DNA from: an uncultured Acetatifactor sp.
GTDB taxonomy: Bacteria; Bacillota; Clostridia; Lachnospirales; Lachnospiraceae
Assembly: GCA_910578215.1 (NCBI GenBank)
Contig: CAJTPH010000008.1
Span: 87,925-111,991 of the forward strand
Direction of reading: 5' to 3'
Length of the DNA stretch: 24,067 bases
A program made the translations under genes and the position numbers. The notes under the pieces were generated by a model, which was not told where the DNA came from, made no database searches, and saw nothing but the letters and a program-made list of their open reading frames with translations. This document shows positions 1 through 7,032 of the stretch, piece after piece. Numbering within the stretch: the stretch's first letter is position 1; the number at the start of each line of letters is the position of its first letter.

Positions 1-776
1 GCTGCCGACACCCCGGGCAGCGCCCAAAGGGCCCCCGCTCTCATGGGTTTGCGTCCCTCTGCCGCCCTTTCCGTCCCTGACCTGCGCAGCGTCTTTCCGG
101 CGGCGCTCTCCTTTTCCGTCACGGCGACCCTCTCCCGCCCCTGTGCCCCCGCGCCTGGGGATGCGGCAAACAGATATCCGCATATATAATAAAATACATA
201 GATAATACTACCCGACAAGGCCGCCGGATACTCCCACTTCAGGGCTCCCGCCAGCCAGGGCAGAATACTGCCGGCAAAAAAAAGCGCTGCCGACAGCGCA
301 TACACCGCAGGACGGGACATGAGCCCCAGCAGCCGTTTTAAAGCCGGCGTCATCAGATACAGAAGCAAAATCAAGTACAGATACCACATATGCGACCAGC
401 TTTCCCCACGCAGCACCATAAAAAAGGCCCTGCCGGGCATTTCCATACGGAAGGTATGCTCCAGGGCGATCTGTTCCAGACAGGCATACGGAACCCCGAA
501 CAAAAACAGCGCCAGCAAAATCCGTCTGCAATACCTTGCCAGCATATCCCGCATGGATATTTTCCTGACGGGGTTCAAAAACAGGTAGCCCGAAATCAGC
601 ACAAACACGGGCACGCACCAGCATATCAGATCAAGCGCCGTAAGGAACGCCTTTTCTTCCAGGGGAAACGGCCGCATATCCGTAATATCCATCGCTCCGG
701 TTATGGTGTGCAGCAGCACCACAGCGCATGTCGCCGCCACTCTCAGTTTGTCCAAAAAGCCTTCCCTTTCCCGCAT
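1..776 (-). CDS. Acyltransferase family 3 membrane protein, N-terminal part (runs off window start)
   Basis: I read this frame directly from the minus strand. It starts at ATG 776 and stays open for 258 codons to the window edge, so the C-terminus is missing. It opens with DKLRVAATCAVVLLHT (residues 9-24), the typical first membrane helix of acyltransferase-3 proteins, which carries the family's conserved His. Further on is SHMWYLYLILLLYLMTP, the conserved WYL membrane segment. Family members acylate cell-wall or surface sugars, or other small molecules, at the membrane; the substrate here cannot be told. Several other hydrophobic segments agree with a multi-pass protein. The last ~50 visible residues are charged and Arg/Gly-rich, probably a cytoplasmic loop. 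A GGAGA sits only 4 nt before the ATG, so the start is likely but not certain. Confidence 0.8.
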   Translation of the reverse strand, partial: MREREGFLDKLRVAATCAVVLLHTITGAMDITDMRPFPLEEKAFLTALDLICWCVPVFVLISGYLFLNPVRKISMRDMLARYCRRILLALFLFGVPYACLEQIALEHTFRMEMPGRAFFMVLRGESWSHMWYLYLILLLYLMTPALKRLLGLMSRPAVYALSAALFFAGSILPWLAGALKWEYPAALSGSIIYVFYYICGYLFAASPGAGAQGRERVAVTEKESAAGKTLRRSGTERAAEGRKPMRAGALWALPGVSA

Positions 777-801
777 ACGCTCTCCATTCCTGCCAATGTC
801 T

Positions 802-831
802 GGCAATTTATTAAGAGTATATCCAATTGCC
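802..831. promoter_or_regulatory. Inverted repeat upstream of the acyltransferase gene
   Basis: GGCAATT (802-808) and AATTGCC (825-831) form a perfect 7-bp inverted repeat with a 16-nt centre. A smaller TGCCA-N5-TGGCA dyad (791-805) overlaps it. Both lie 15-55 nt upstream of the acyltransferase start. This could be an operator or a leader hairpin. No convincing promoter was found for that gene, so the role is speculative. Confidence 0.25.
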
Positions 832-925
832 GGACGCCACGCAAGGGTATCCGCCGTATTTTAATGGAAAATAAAGGATTATTTACAATCTTCTTCATAT
901 TTTACACTATTTTAGCAATGATTTA

Positions 926-954
926 TTGCTTCTTTCTGCAAAAGTATATATAAT
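926..954 (+). promoter_or_regulatory. Sigma-A type promoter of the response regulator gene
   Basis: TTGCTT (926-931), a 17-nt spacer and a perfect TATAAT (949-954) lie in an AT-rich gap. The predicted transcript starts near 961, leaving a leader of about 88 nt before the ATG at 1049. The MATE gene promoter at 3183-3211 has the same -35, spacer length and -10. Confidence 0.7.
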
Positions 955-1048
955 ACAGTCGTGTAGCATTCAATAATACTTTTTTGTCTTCGCATGATCG
1001 TTCTGCTTATTGCTATACCCAACCACGAACGAAAAGAGGAATCGCAAT

Positions 1049-1759
1049 ATGTATACGTATTCAAAAACCACCGTTTTGCTGATAGAAGACAACAGGAGGG
1101 ATGTCTCCTCTATCACACACCTGTTGGAAAGCAACGGCTACAAGGTTACCGCCGCCCTCACGGGAAAGGCGGGCTTAAGCCTTGCCGCGTCTCTCTGCCC
1201 CGATGTTATCCTTTTAAATCTGGGGCTGCCGGACATAAACGGTTATGAAGTTCTGCAGCAGCTGCGCAACTGGAGCAAGGTGCCTATACTCATCATATCC
1301 ACACGCAGCGAAGAATCCGAAAAGGTGCTGGCTCTGGATACCGGCGCGGACGACTATATTACCAAGCCCTTTGGCACGGCGGAATTGCTGGCGCGTATCC
1401 GCACCGCCCTGCGCCGTCGGATGACCTTCATAGCCGACAGAAAATATAAAGCCGGGGAGTTGGAAATTAACTTTGATAAGAGACTGGTCCGGCTGGCCGG
1501 AAAAGAAATTCACATGACTCAGATCGAATATCAGCTTCTGACGCTTCTGGCGGAAAATTCCGGCAGCGTCCTCACCTACAGCTTTATCATGAACGCCATA
1601 TGGGGACCCTACACTGACAATAACAACCAGATTCTGCGCGTCAATATGTCAAATATTCGCAGAAAGATCGAGAAAGACCCTGCAAAACCGATGTACATAT
1701 TTACAAAAATCGGTATCGGTTACCGCATGCTGGAAAATGAAAACGCCAACTTACTATAA
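1049..1759 (+). CDS. OmpR/KdpE-type response regulator with Asn at the phosphorylation site
   Basis: Two-domain transcription factor of 236 aa. Receiver domain: residues ~7-122; winged-helix DNA-binding domain: ~132-232. It resembles KdpE closely: acidic pair E13-D14, switch Ser84, Lys106 in ITKPFG, the SEESEK stretch, and the C-terminal GIGYRML ending. The residue that should be the phospho-accepting Asp, in PDVILLDLGLPD, is Asn57 (codon AAT 1217-1219), so ordinary phosphorylation by a kinase is not expected. No histidine kinase gene is adjacent. The start at 1049 is chosen because AGAGGA ends 8 nt before it; an in-frame ATG at 1010 lacks a ribosome site. The stop codon lies in the loop of the terminator hairpin. 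It may act in a phosphorylation-independent way. A KdpE name is not justified because no kdp genes are present. Confidence 0.9.
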   Translation: MYTYSKTTVLLIEDNRRDVSSITHLLESNGYKVTAALTGKAGLSLAASLCPDVILLNLGLPDINGYEVLQQLRNWSKVPILIISTRSEESEKVLALDTGADDYITKPFGTAELLARIRTALRRRMTFIADRKYKAGELEINFDKRLVRLAGKEIHMTQIEYQLLTLLAENSGSVLTYSFIMNAIWGPYTDNNNQILRVNMSNIRRKIEKDPAKPMYIFTKIGIGYRMLENENANLL

Positions 1760-1780
1760 GTGAGTTGGCTGTCTTTTAGA
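1745..1780. terminator. Shared (bidirectional) intrinsic terminator between the response regulator and MATE genes
   Basis: GCCAACTTAC (1745-1754) pairs with GTGAGTTGGC (1760-1769) to give a 10-bp stem with one G-U pair and the loop TATAA. On the plus strand it is followed by TGTCTTTTA. On the minus strand it is followed by GTTTTCATTTTC. The response regulator's TAA stop is inside the loop. It can end transcription of both convergent genes. Confidence 0.7.
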
Positions 1781-1809
1781 GCGTTTTCTGTCCCCGGTGC
1801 AACCGCTCC

Positions 1810-3126
1810 CTAAAGACGTCTTACGCTCTTTACCAGCAACGGAACCTCAAACAACAGCATAACGATCCAGCCTATCATGTTTGCCCAAGCAAGGCTTGCA
1901 AATCCCTGATCCAGGACCTTCACCATAAGGATAACCGCCGCGACCCTGCCCAGCATATTCATGAAAGTGCTGTACAGGGTCACCTTCATATCTCCCATCC
2001 CGCGGAAAAATCCCTGAATTCCGTTTGTAAATCCCGGCAGAATATACATAAAAGATATAAGACGGAGATAATCCGTTCCAAGGCTCACCGCCTGCGTACC
2101 GTCATTTTTTGCAAACAGACCCATAAGCGCCGGCGCTGCACAATAAATAAACGCCAGCAAAAACAGAGAATAACAGAGCTCTATCAACAGCCCGCACCGA
2201 AAACCCTTTTTGATGCGTTCCTGCTGCCCCGCTCCCTTGTTCTGGGCAATAAAGGTCGTCATGGCATGCCCTATGTTCTGCTGAGGCGTATACGCGAAAT
2301 CATCCACCCTGTTCACCGCCGTAAACGCCGCCATCATACTGACCCCCTGGGAATTTACCACGGACTGTATGATTACCTTTCCCACCTGCAGGCACACCTG
2401 CTGCATGGCGCTGGTGCTGCCGTAGCTGACCGTCCTTTTCAACAGCTTCCTGTCAAACACCAGCCATTTCTTCCCAAGACACAGCAGCGGTATGCGCAGC
2501 TTGATATAAACGCCGCAGAACAGACAGCACAGCGCCTGGCTTAACACCGTAGCGGCGGCGCTGCCCATGACTCCCAGGTTAAAAGCCGCCACAAACAGCA
2601 CATCCAGCCCGATATTCAGGACGGAGCTGACAACAAGAAAATAAAGCGGGGTCCGGCTGTCACCCAGCGCCCGCATGGTATTCGCAAGAAAATTATAGAC
2701 AAAGGTAAACATCAGCCCCAGGAAAACGATCCGCAGATATGCCGCCGCCTCCGGTATCACATCGCCGGGCACATGTATCAGCCGCAGCACCGGGGCGGCA
2801 AGAAACATCATCAGAAGGGAAAACACCGCGGAAAAACCGCAGCCGGAAAGCAGGGTAGTGCTGATCTGCCTCGACAGGGTATCATAATCCTCCGCCCCGT
2901 ACTGGGAGCTCATCAGCACGCTTGCCCCCATACACATTCCGCTTATCAGCAAAATGGCTATGTTCATAATGGGAGTGGAGGTTCCCACTGCCGCCAGCGC
3001 CTCCTCCCCCAAAATCTTACCCACAATGACGGAATCCGCCGCATTGTATGTGAGCTGAAACAAATTGCCCAATACCAGCGGAATCGTAAAGGCTATCAGG
3101 GGCGTGACGATCTTCCCCTGGGTCAT
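1810..3126 (-). CDS. MATE family multidrug/toxin efflux transporter
   Basis: A 438-aa polytopic membrane protein of the length usual for MATE exporters (about 12 membrane helices). It begins TQGKIVTPLIAFTIPLVLGNLFQLTYN and continues AADSVIVG, the N-terminal signature of clostridial MATE proteins. The second half repeats the pattern (GSTSAMQQVCLQVGKVIIQ, then GIQGFFRGMGDMK). Family members expel cationic drugs or metabolites using a Na+ or H+ gradient; the substrate is unknown. The start at 3126 has GGGAGAG 8 nt upstream. An in-frame ATG at 3156 has no ribosome site. It has its own promoter inside the end of the anti-sigma gene, so it is probably transcribed separately. Confidence 0.9.
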   Translation of the reverse strand: MTQGKIVTPLIAFTIPLVLGNLFQLTYNAADSVIVGKILGEEALAAVGTSTPIMNIAILLISGMCMGASVLMSSQYGAEDYDTLSRQISTTLLSGCGFSAVFSLLMMFLAAPVLRLIHVPGDVIPEAAAYLRIVFLGLMFTFVYNFLANTMRALGDSRTPLYFLVVSSVLNIGLDVLFVAAFNLGVMGSAAATVLSQALCCLFCGVYIKLRIPLLCLGKKWLVFDRKLLKRTVSYGSTSAMQQVCLQVGKVIIQSVVNSQGVSMMAAFTAVNRVDDFAYTPQQNIGHAMTTFIAQNKGAGQQERIKKGFRCGLLIELCYSLFLLAFIYCAAPALMGLFAKNDGTQAVSLGTDYLRLISFMYILPGFTNGIQGFFRGMGDMKVTLYSTFMNMLGRVAAVILMVKVLDQGFASLAWANMIGWIVMLLFEVPLLVKSVRRL

Positions 3127-3182
3127 ATTGTGTTCTCTCCCTTTATGTGCGCTCATTTCAACAACTGTCCTTTTACTTCGGT

Positions 3183-3211
3183 ATTATAATATTATTCTGC
3201 TATGGAAGCAA
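3183..3211 (-). promoter_or_regulatory. Promoter of the MATE gene
   Basis: On the minus strand TTGCTT (3211-3206), a 17-nt spacer and TATAAT (3188-3183) form a good sigma-A promoter. Its -35 lies inside the last codons of the anti-sigma gene, and the predicted start is near 3175, about 50 nt before the MATE ATG. Confidence 0.6.
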
Positions 3212-4241
3212 ACATCTCCCATATCTCCTCCGGCATGCCTCCGCCGTTAAAGCAGATCAGCACGTCGTCATATAACACGGAAAAATGTCCCCTGGGCGTG
3301 GAAGTATCTCCACCGTCCCCATTGTAGGATATCACACGGGAGTTCACTATTTCAAGACTGAAATCAGCTTTTGCAAACACCGGATGGGAAAAGGTCTCCC
3401 AATATTCCTCAGGAACCGCACTCCCAAAGGGAATCTCATACAGCCTCTCATCGTAGGTCTCCGGCTTTTTGACATCGGCCGTCTCCACCGTGCCGCCCGC
3501 CTGCCGGATGCTCAGCATAATGTCATCCTCTCCCCTGCTCCAAAGCAGAGTCAGGCTGCCCTGCTCCCCCGAACCGTCAGACTGCTCCGTTTCCTCCTCA
3601 TATCTGGCGGACTCAAAGACATAACCCGAGGGCAGCCTTGTGGGCACATAGTCCCCCAGAAGCTCAACCTGCCTCGCTTCCTCCGCCGTCAACAGGAAGT
3701 AATTTTCAGGTACAATGACCCAATCGGCCTCCTGCGAGTCTTTTTTATCCTCCACGCAGCTATTTCCCGTCTTTTCGGGAATTGCCGCCGGCGCGGCGGA
3801 AGCGGTAACCATACTGCCGCCCGCGCCGTTCTGCACCCCGTCAAAATCCTCCCAAGGGCTGCTTTCGCGCACATCCTTTTCCAAAAGCTCACCCGATTCA
3901 AGCTCACCTGATTTCAGATTTGCATCCGAGGCCACCGCAAAATCCGTCAGCAGGGATTCGGCGCCTCCGCTCTGGGAGGAGCTACTACCCTTATCCCCCG
4001 AAATCGAAAATGCCCTCCAGCTCACGGCTCCCACCGCCACCAGCATAAGCGCTGCCGCACAGGTGCCCAGATACCGCCATGCCGGGATGCGCCGCAGGGC
4101 TTTTGTGCCTATAGCGCGGCCTGCTTCATCCCCTGCTCCCGCCGCACACTGCCTGCCGGCCGCCTCGCAGCGCTCCAGAAGCTCCTCATCCACACCCGAA
4201 AGCGCATCCAATATCCTTACCGCTTCCTCCTGCTTCCTCAT
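3192..4241 (-). CDS. Anti-sigma-factor-like single-pass membrane protein (DUF4367-like C-terminus)
   Basis: A 349-aa protein with a soluble N-terminal part (1-55), one membrane helix (~57-77, LGTCAAALMLVAVGAVSW) and a long extracytoplasmic part. After the helix comes a Ser/Gly/Glu-rich linker (~80-190), then a domain with YVPTRLPSGYVFES, as in DUF4367 proteins that sense signals for membrane-bound anti-sigma factors. Its ATG overlaps the sigma-factor stop as ATGA, so translation is coupled, and AAGGAGGG lies about 10 nt upstream. Position and topology suggest that it holds the sigma factor inactive at the membrane until an envelope signal arrives. No zinc-binding anti-sigma motif (HxxxCxxC) is visible, so the exact anti-sigma class is unclear. 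Confidence 0.75.
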   Translation of the reverse strand: MRKQEEAVRILDALSGVDEELLERCEAAGRQCAAGAGDEAGRAIGTKALRRIPAWRYLGTCAAALMLVAVGAVSWRAFSISGDKGSSSSQSGGAESLLTDFAVASDANLKSGELESGELLEKDVRESSPWEDFDGVQNGAGGSMVTASAAPAAIPEKTGNSCVEDKKDSQEADWVIVPENYFLLTAEEARQVELLGDYVPTRLPSGYVFESARYEEETEQSDGSGEQGSLTLLWSRGEDDIMLSIRQAGGTVETADVKKPETYDERLYEIPFGSAVPEEYWETFSHPVFAKADFSLEIVNSRVISYNGDGGDTSTPRGHFSVLYDDVLICFNGGGMPEEIWEMFASIAE

Positions 4242-4798
4242 AGAACGACACCCTCCTTTTCCAAAAATGCCCTCAGCTTGCCCCGGGTGCGGAACAGCGA
4301 GGTCTTCACCGTATTCAGCTTCATTCCGTACCGCTCCGCTATCGCCTCGTATTCCTCCACATACCAATAACGCCTCAGAAATACATTACAATCCCGCTCT
4401 GGAAGCGTATGTAAAAAAACATTGATAAGCTTCTGCAGCTCTCCCGCTTCCACAATCTCCTCCGTGCTGTGCGCCGCCGGCACACATTCCGCCAGCTCAT
4501 CCAGGGCCAGCATTGTCTCGCCGCCTCCACGCTTCATGGTTCTCTGTCCTTTCCACCTGTCCAGGGCAAGATTTCTGGTAATCGCCCCCAGGAACAGGTT
4601 CAGCCGCTCCGGCCGTTTGGGCGGAATCGCATTCCATGCCCGCATCCACGTATCATTGACACACTCGTCGGAATCTTCCCTGTCATTCAGAATCCGCCAT
4701 GCAATACTGTAACAGTATTTCCCGTAGCTTTCCTGCGTCTTTGCAATCGCCAGCTCGTCCCTTGCCCAGTATAAATCAAGTATCTCTGTATCTCTCAC
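4238..4798 (-). CDS. Sigma-70 family (ECF-like) RNA polymerase sigma factor
   Basis: A 186-aa protein. Region 2 covers about residues 20-90 (YGKYCYSIAWRILND, then ECVNDTWMRAWNA, the core-binding and -10 recognition helices). Region 4 covers the last ~55 residues (LPERDCNVFLRRYWY, AIAERYGMKLNTVKTSLFR), a helix-turn-helix for the -35 element. I choose the GTG at 4798: AGGAGA ends exactly 6 nt before it, and the resulting N-terminus (RDTEILDLYWAR) matches the usual start of this clostridial family. An in-frame ATG at 4825 has no ribosome site and lies almost on the predicted transcription start. The gene is translationally coupled to the anti-sigma-like gene. An ECF-like promoter just upstream suggests autoregulation. 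Confidence 0.88.
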   Translation of the reverse strand: MRDTEILDLYWARDELAIAKTQESYGKYCYSIAWRILNDREDSDECVNDTWMRAWNAIPPKRPERLNLFLGAITRNLALDRWKGQRTMKRGGGETMLALDELAECVPAAHSTEEIVEAGELQKLINVFLHTLPERDCNVFLRRYWYVEEYEAIAERYGMKLNTVKTSLFRTRGKLRAFLEKEGVVL

Positions 4799-4828
4799 GG
4801 AATATCTCCTCTCGCCTTCAAACATATT

Positions 4829-4854
4829 AACGACATCTGCGGTGAAAAGTTCTA
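4829..4854 (-). promoter_or_regulatory. Possible ECF-type autoregulated promoter of the sigma/anti-sigma operon
   Basis: On the minus strand TAGAAC (4854-4849), 16 nt and CGTT (4832-4829) resemble ECF promoters such as SigW-type TGAAAC-N16-CGTA. The element lies between the cardiolipin synthase terminator and the sigma gene. The predicted start is near 4822, 24 nt before the GTG start. This is an inference from pattern matching. Confidence 0.45.
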
Positions 4855-4861
4855 AAATTGC

Positions 4862-4885
4862 GAAAAAGGCAGGAAAACCTGCCTC
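4862..4885 (-). terminator. Intrinsic terminator after cardiolipin synthase
   Basis: AGGCAGG (minus 4884-4878) and CCTGCCT (4873-4867) form a perfect 7-bp stem with loop TTTT, followed by TTTTT and then CGC. It overlaps the stop codon of the upstream gene. This separates the fab/cls transcription unit from the sigma operon. Confidence 0.8.
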
Positions 4886-6443
4886 ACATGAGCGGCGCCA
4901 CAATCCTCATAATCCTTCCCAGAATCCTGTCGCCCAGACTTTGTTTTTTATAATCCTCAGGCGTGATCTCAATACACTTTGTAAGCGTATCCTGCACATC
5001 CCTTTCCATAATTTCTATCTGCGTGTTCTGATAGAGAATCAGGCCGCACTCAAAATGATGATAAAAGCTGCGGTAATCCATGTTTACCGTGCCCACCACC
5101 GCCTTTGTCCAGTCGGACACAAAAACCTTGGCGTGCACGAATCCCGGCTCATACTCAAAAATACGAACCCCCGCCTCCAGGAGCTGGTTATAATAAGTCT
5201 TCGCCAGTACGAACGCATACTTTTTATCGGGTATATGCGGCATCACAATAATGATCTCCACCCCCCGGTTTGCCGCATAGGTCAGCGCCATCATCATCTG
5301 GTAATCCAGAATCAGGTAAGGCGTCATAATATGCACATAGGTGTGCGCCGTGTTGATAATATCCAGATAAACCTGCTTCCCCACCCGTTCCGTCCCCAGC
5401 GGGCAGACGCTGTAAGGAATCACATAGCCGTCCCCGGGCTGCGCAGCGTCGGCAGGCAGGCGATATTTTTCATATTCTTCCGGCTCCCTCTCGGACTCGT
5501 CCCACATCTCCAGGAACATATAGATGAATCTCTCCACCGCCGCTCCCTTGATCATCACGCCGGTATCCTTCCAGTGCCCGAAACGCACCTTTTCGTTGAT
5601 ATACTCGTCCGCCAGATTGATTCCTCCGGTAAACGCCGTCTTGCCGTCTATGACCAGGATCTTCCTGTGGTCACGGTTGTTGTAATGATTGGAGAAAACC
5701 GGCTTAACGGGGGAAAACATCTTGCACCTTATGCCTTCCTCCTCCATAAGCTTCGGGAAATAATTGGGCAGATTCCACAGGGCATTTGTGCCGTCGTACA
5801 TAAAGCGCACCTCCACACCCCGCTTTGCCTTATCCTTGAGGATCTCCAGCACCTCCTCAAGCATCCGCCCCCAGCTAACGATAAAAAACTCAATAAAGAT
5901 ATATTTTTCCGCCTTTTTCAGCTCCTCCAGTATATCCTTATACTGCAAATCCCCCAGGGGATAATATTTCACCCGGGTGTCCTCATAGACAGGGCTGTTG
6001 TCGCAGCTCTGCAGATAATATGCCAGCTGCCCCATATGAGGGCTCTGGGCCCGGAGCCTTTTCTGGGTCTCCGGCCTGGGCAGCACATATTTCCCGGTAT
6101 ACTCCGAGAGCCTCTGCAGCCTCCCGTACAGCACCTTTGTGCCTGGCTGCGTTATGATCGTCCAATAAAAAACCGCCCCGAAGACCGGAAATATCGCTAT
6201 GGGAAACATCCAGGCAAGCTTCATGTCCGGGCTGCCAGAGGCATTATAAATATAAACCATGGCCGAGGCGCTGGTTACCAGAAAAAACGCATAAAACGCG
6301 TAATTATAATTTCGCAGCAGAATATATGCCATGGCAAGGGCCGCCAGCTGCGCCGCAAAGCCTACCAGGATCATAGCGGTCCTGCCGTAGATGACCCTCT
6401 TGATTTTACCGAACTTTGCGCCCTTCATCTCTCCCATGCTCAT
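4884..6443 (-). CDS. cls: Cardiolipin synthase (phospholipase D superfamily)
   Basis: A 519-aa membrane enzyme that joins two phosphatidylglycerol molecules into cardiolipin and glycerol. Three hydrophobic segments (~22-44, 48-66, 77-97) anchor the N-terminus. Two HKD motifs follow: HRKILVIDG (H259, K261, D266) and HAKVFVSD (H437, K439, D444), the catalytic pair of the PLD superfamily. The length is typical of bacterial cardiolipin synthases. The ATG at 6443 has AGGAGG 4 nt upstream; ATG 6437, two codons on, has better spacing and could also be used. It lies 53 nt after the fabT-like gene, with a possible promoter and palindrome between them, and ends in a clear terminator. Its position suggests coordination of phospholipid remodelling with fatty acid synthesis. 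Confidence 0.92.
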   Translation of the reverse strand: MSMGEMKGAKFGKIKRVIYGRTAMILVGFAAQLAALAMAYILLRNYNYAFYAFFLVTSASAMVYIYNASGSPDMKLAWMFPIAIFPVFGAVFYWTIITQPGTKVLYGRLQRLSEYTGKYVLPRPETQKRLRAQSPHMGQLAYYLQSCDNSPVYEDTRVKYYPLGDLQYKDILEELKKAEKYIFIEFFIVSWGRMLEEVLEILKDKAKRGVEVRFMYDGTNALWNLPNYFPKLMEEEGIRCKMFSPVKPVFSNHYNNRDHRKILVIDGKTAFTGGINLADEYINEKVRFGHWKDTGVMIKGAAVERFIYMFLEMWDESEREPEEYEKYRLPADAAQPGDGYVIPYSVCPLGTERVGKQVYLDIINTAHTYVHIMTPYLILDYQMMMALTYAANRGVEIIIVMPHIPDKKYAFVLAKTYYNQLLEAGVRIFEYEPGFVHAKVFVSDWTKAVVGTVNMDYRSFYHHFECGLILYQNTQIEIMERDVQDTLTKCIEITPEDYKKQSLGDRILGRIMRIVAPLM

Positions 6444-6480
6444 AGATCCTCCTCTTTTGACGGCCGCGGGCAAAAAGCTT

Positions 6481-6502
6481 ATTATACGACATAGTCCTAT
6501 GT
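6481..6502 (-). promoter_or_regulatory. Possible cls promoter -10 with adjacent palindrome
   Basis: TATAAT (minus 6486-6481) lies 37 nt before the cls start. Just upstream is ACATAG-N2-CTATGT (6489-6502), a perfect 6-2-6 palindrome that overlaps the fabT stop codon. No good -35 is visible 17 nt upstream, so the promoter may need an activator or may not be real. The palindrome could be an operator. Confidence 0.35.
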
Positions 6503-6940
6503 GGCCGATTCCAAAAAGCTGCTGAGATTCACGAGGCAGCGATAGAGCACCTCCGTCTCCTCCCCGCTCAGGTCCTTTACGATAGCCCTTATCATCTTTT
6601 TATGAAAATCCCTGTGATGAAAAAAAGCCTTCCTGCCCTTGTCCGTAAGCTTCACATGCACCACACGCTTGTCCGTCTGGCTGCGCTCCCTTACAATATA
6701 ACCCTTTTTTTCCAGACCGTTCATGTTTGTAGTCAGCGTGCTGACAGTGACTGAGAGCTCGCGGGCGATCACGGACATGCTTTTGAGCTCATCCGTTCCT
6801 ATCGCTTCTATAATGTGCATATCGTTGTTACTGATATCGCTGAACTCCGATGTGATGACCGCCTTCGCTTCCATATCCATCACATGATTGAACAGATTCA
6901 CCAACAATTCGTTTATGGAGCGTTTCGTGCTCTGTGCCAT
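6497..6940 (-). CDS. fabT: MarR family regulator of fatty acid synthesis (FabT-like)
   Basis: A 147-aa winged-helix protein. The recognition region is at about residues 54-78 (MSVIARELSVTVSTLTTNMNGLEKKG) and the wing follows (ERSQTDKRVVHVKLTDKG, 85-102), both typical of MarR. Size and location next to fabH match FabT, which represses fab genes in many Firmicutes when long-chain acyl-ACP accumulates. The likely operators are the three TTTGA-N3-TCAAA boxes at the acpP promoter, 8 kb away at the head of the cluster. It has its own possible promoter in the 92-nt gap after fabH, and AGAGGAAGGG upstream of the ATG. Unusually, it lies at the downstream end of the cluster. FabT function is inferred from context; only the MarR fold is seen directly. 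Confidence 0.8.
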   Translation of the reverse strand: MAQSTKRSINELLVNLFNHVMDMEAKAVITSEFSDISNNDMHIIEAIGTDELKSMSVIARELSVTVSTLTTNMNGLEKKGYIVRERSQTDKRVVHVKLTDKGRKAFFHHRDFHKKMIRAIVKDLSGEETEVLYRCLVNLSSFLESAT

Positions 6941-6990
6941 TTACCGCTGCCGCCCTTCCTCTCATTCAAGCCCTTAGATATTTATTTCCA

Positions 6991-7024
6991 GTTTTACAAT
7001 TTTCTACAATAATGTCAAGACATT
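6991..7024 (-). promoter_or_regulatory. Promoter of the fabT-like gene overlapping a palindrome
   Basis: A perfect TTGACA (minus 7018-7013), 16 nt and TAAAAC (6996-6991) form a plausible promoter in the fabH-fabT gap. The -35 lies within AATGTC-N2-GACATT (7011-7024), a perfect 6-2-6 palindrome, so a dimeric repressor bound there would block RNA polymerase. Its sequence differs from the TTTGA-N3-TCAAA boxes at acpP. Confidence 0.45.
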
Positions 7025-7032
7025 TTTTTAAA

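Noticed and set aside
208..624. Minus-strand 138-codon frame at the window start
   Set aside because: It overlaps in another frame the acyltransferase reading that shows clear family motifs and continues off the window.
1049..1759. Naming the response regulator KdpE
   Set aside because: The similarity is strong, but no kdpD, kdpABC or potassium-related gene is present and the phosphorylation Asp is missing.
4842..6494. Very long plus-strand open frame (about 550 codons) opposite cardiolipin synthase
   Set aside because: It has no recognisable domain, is rich in His/Arg/Pro as expected from an antisense reading of a coding gene, and the opposite strand holds a complete enzyme with both HKD motifs and a ribosome site.
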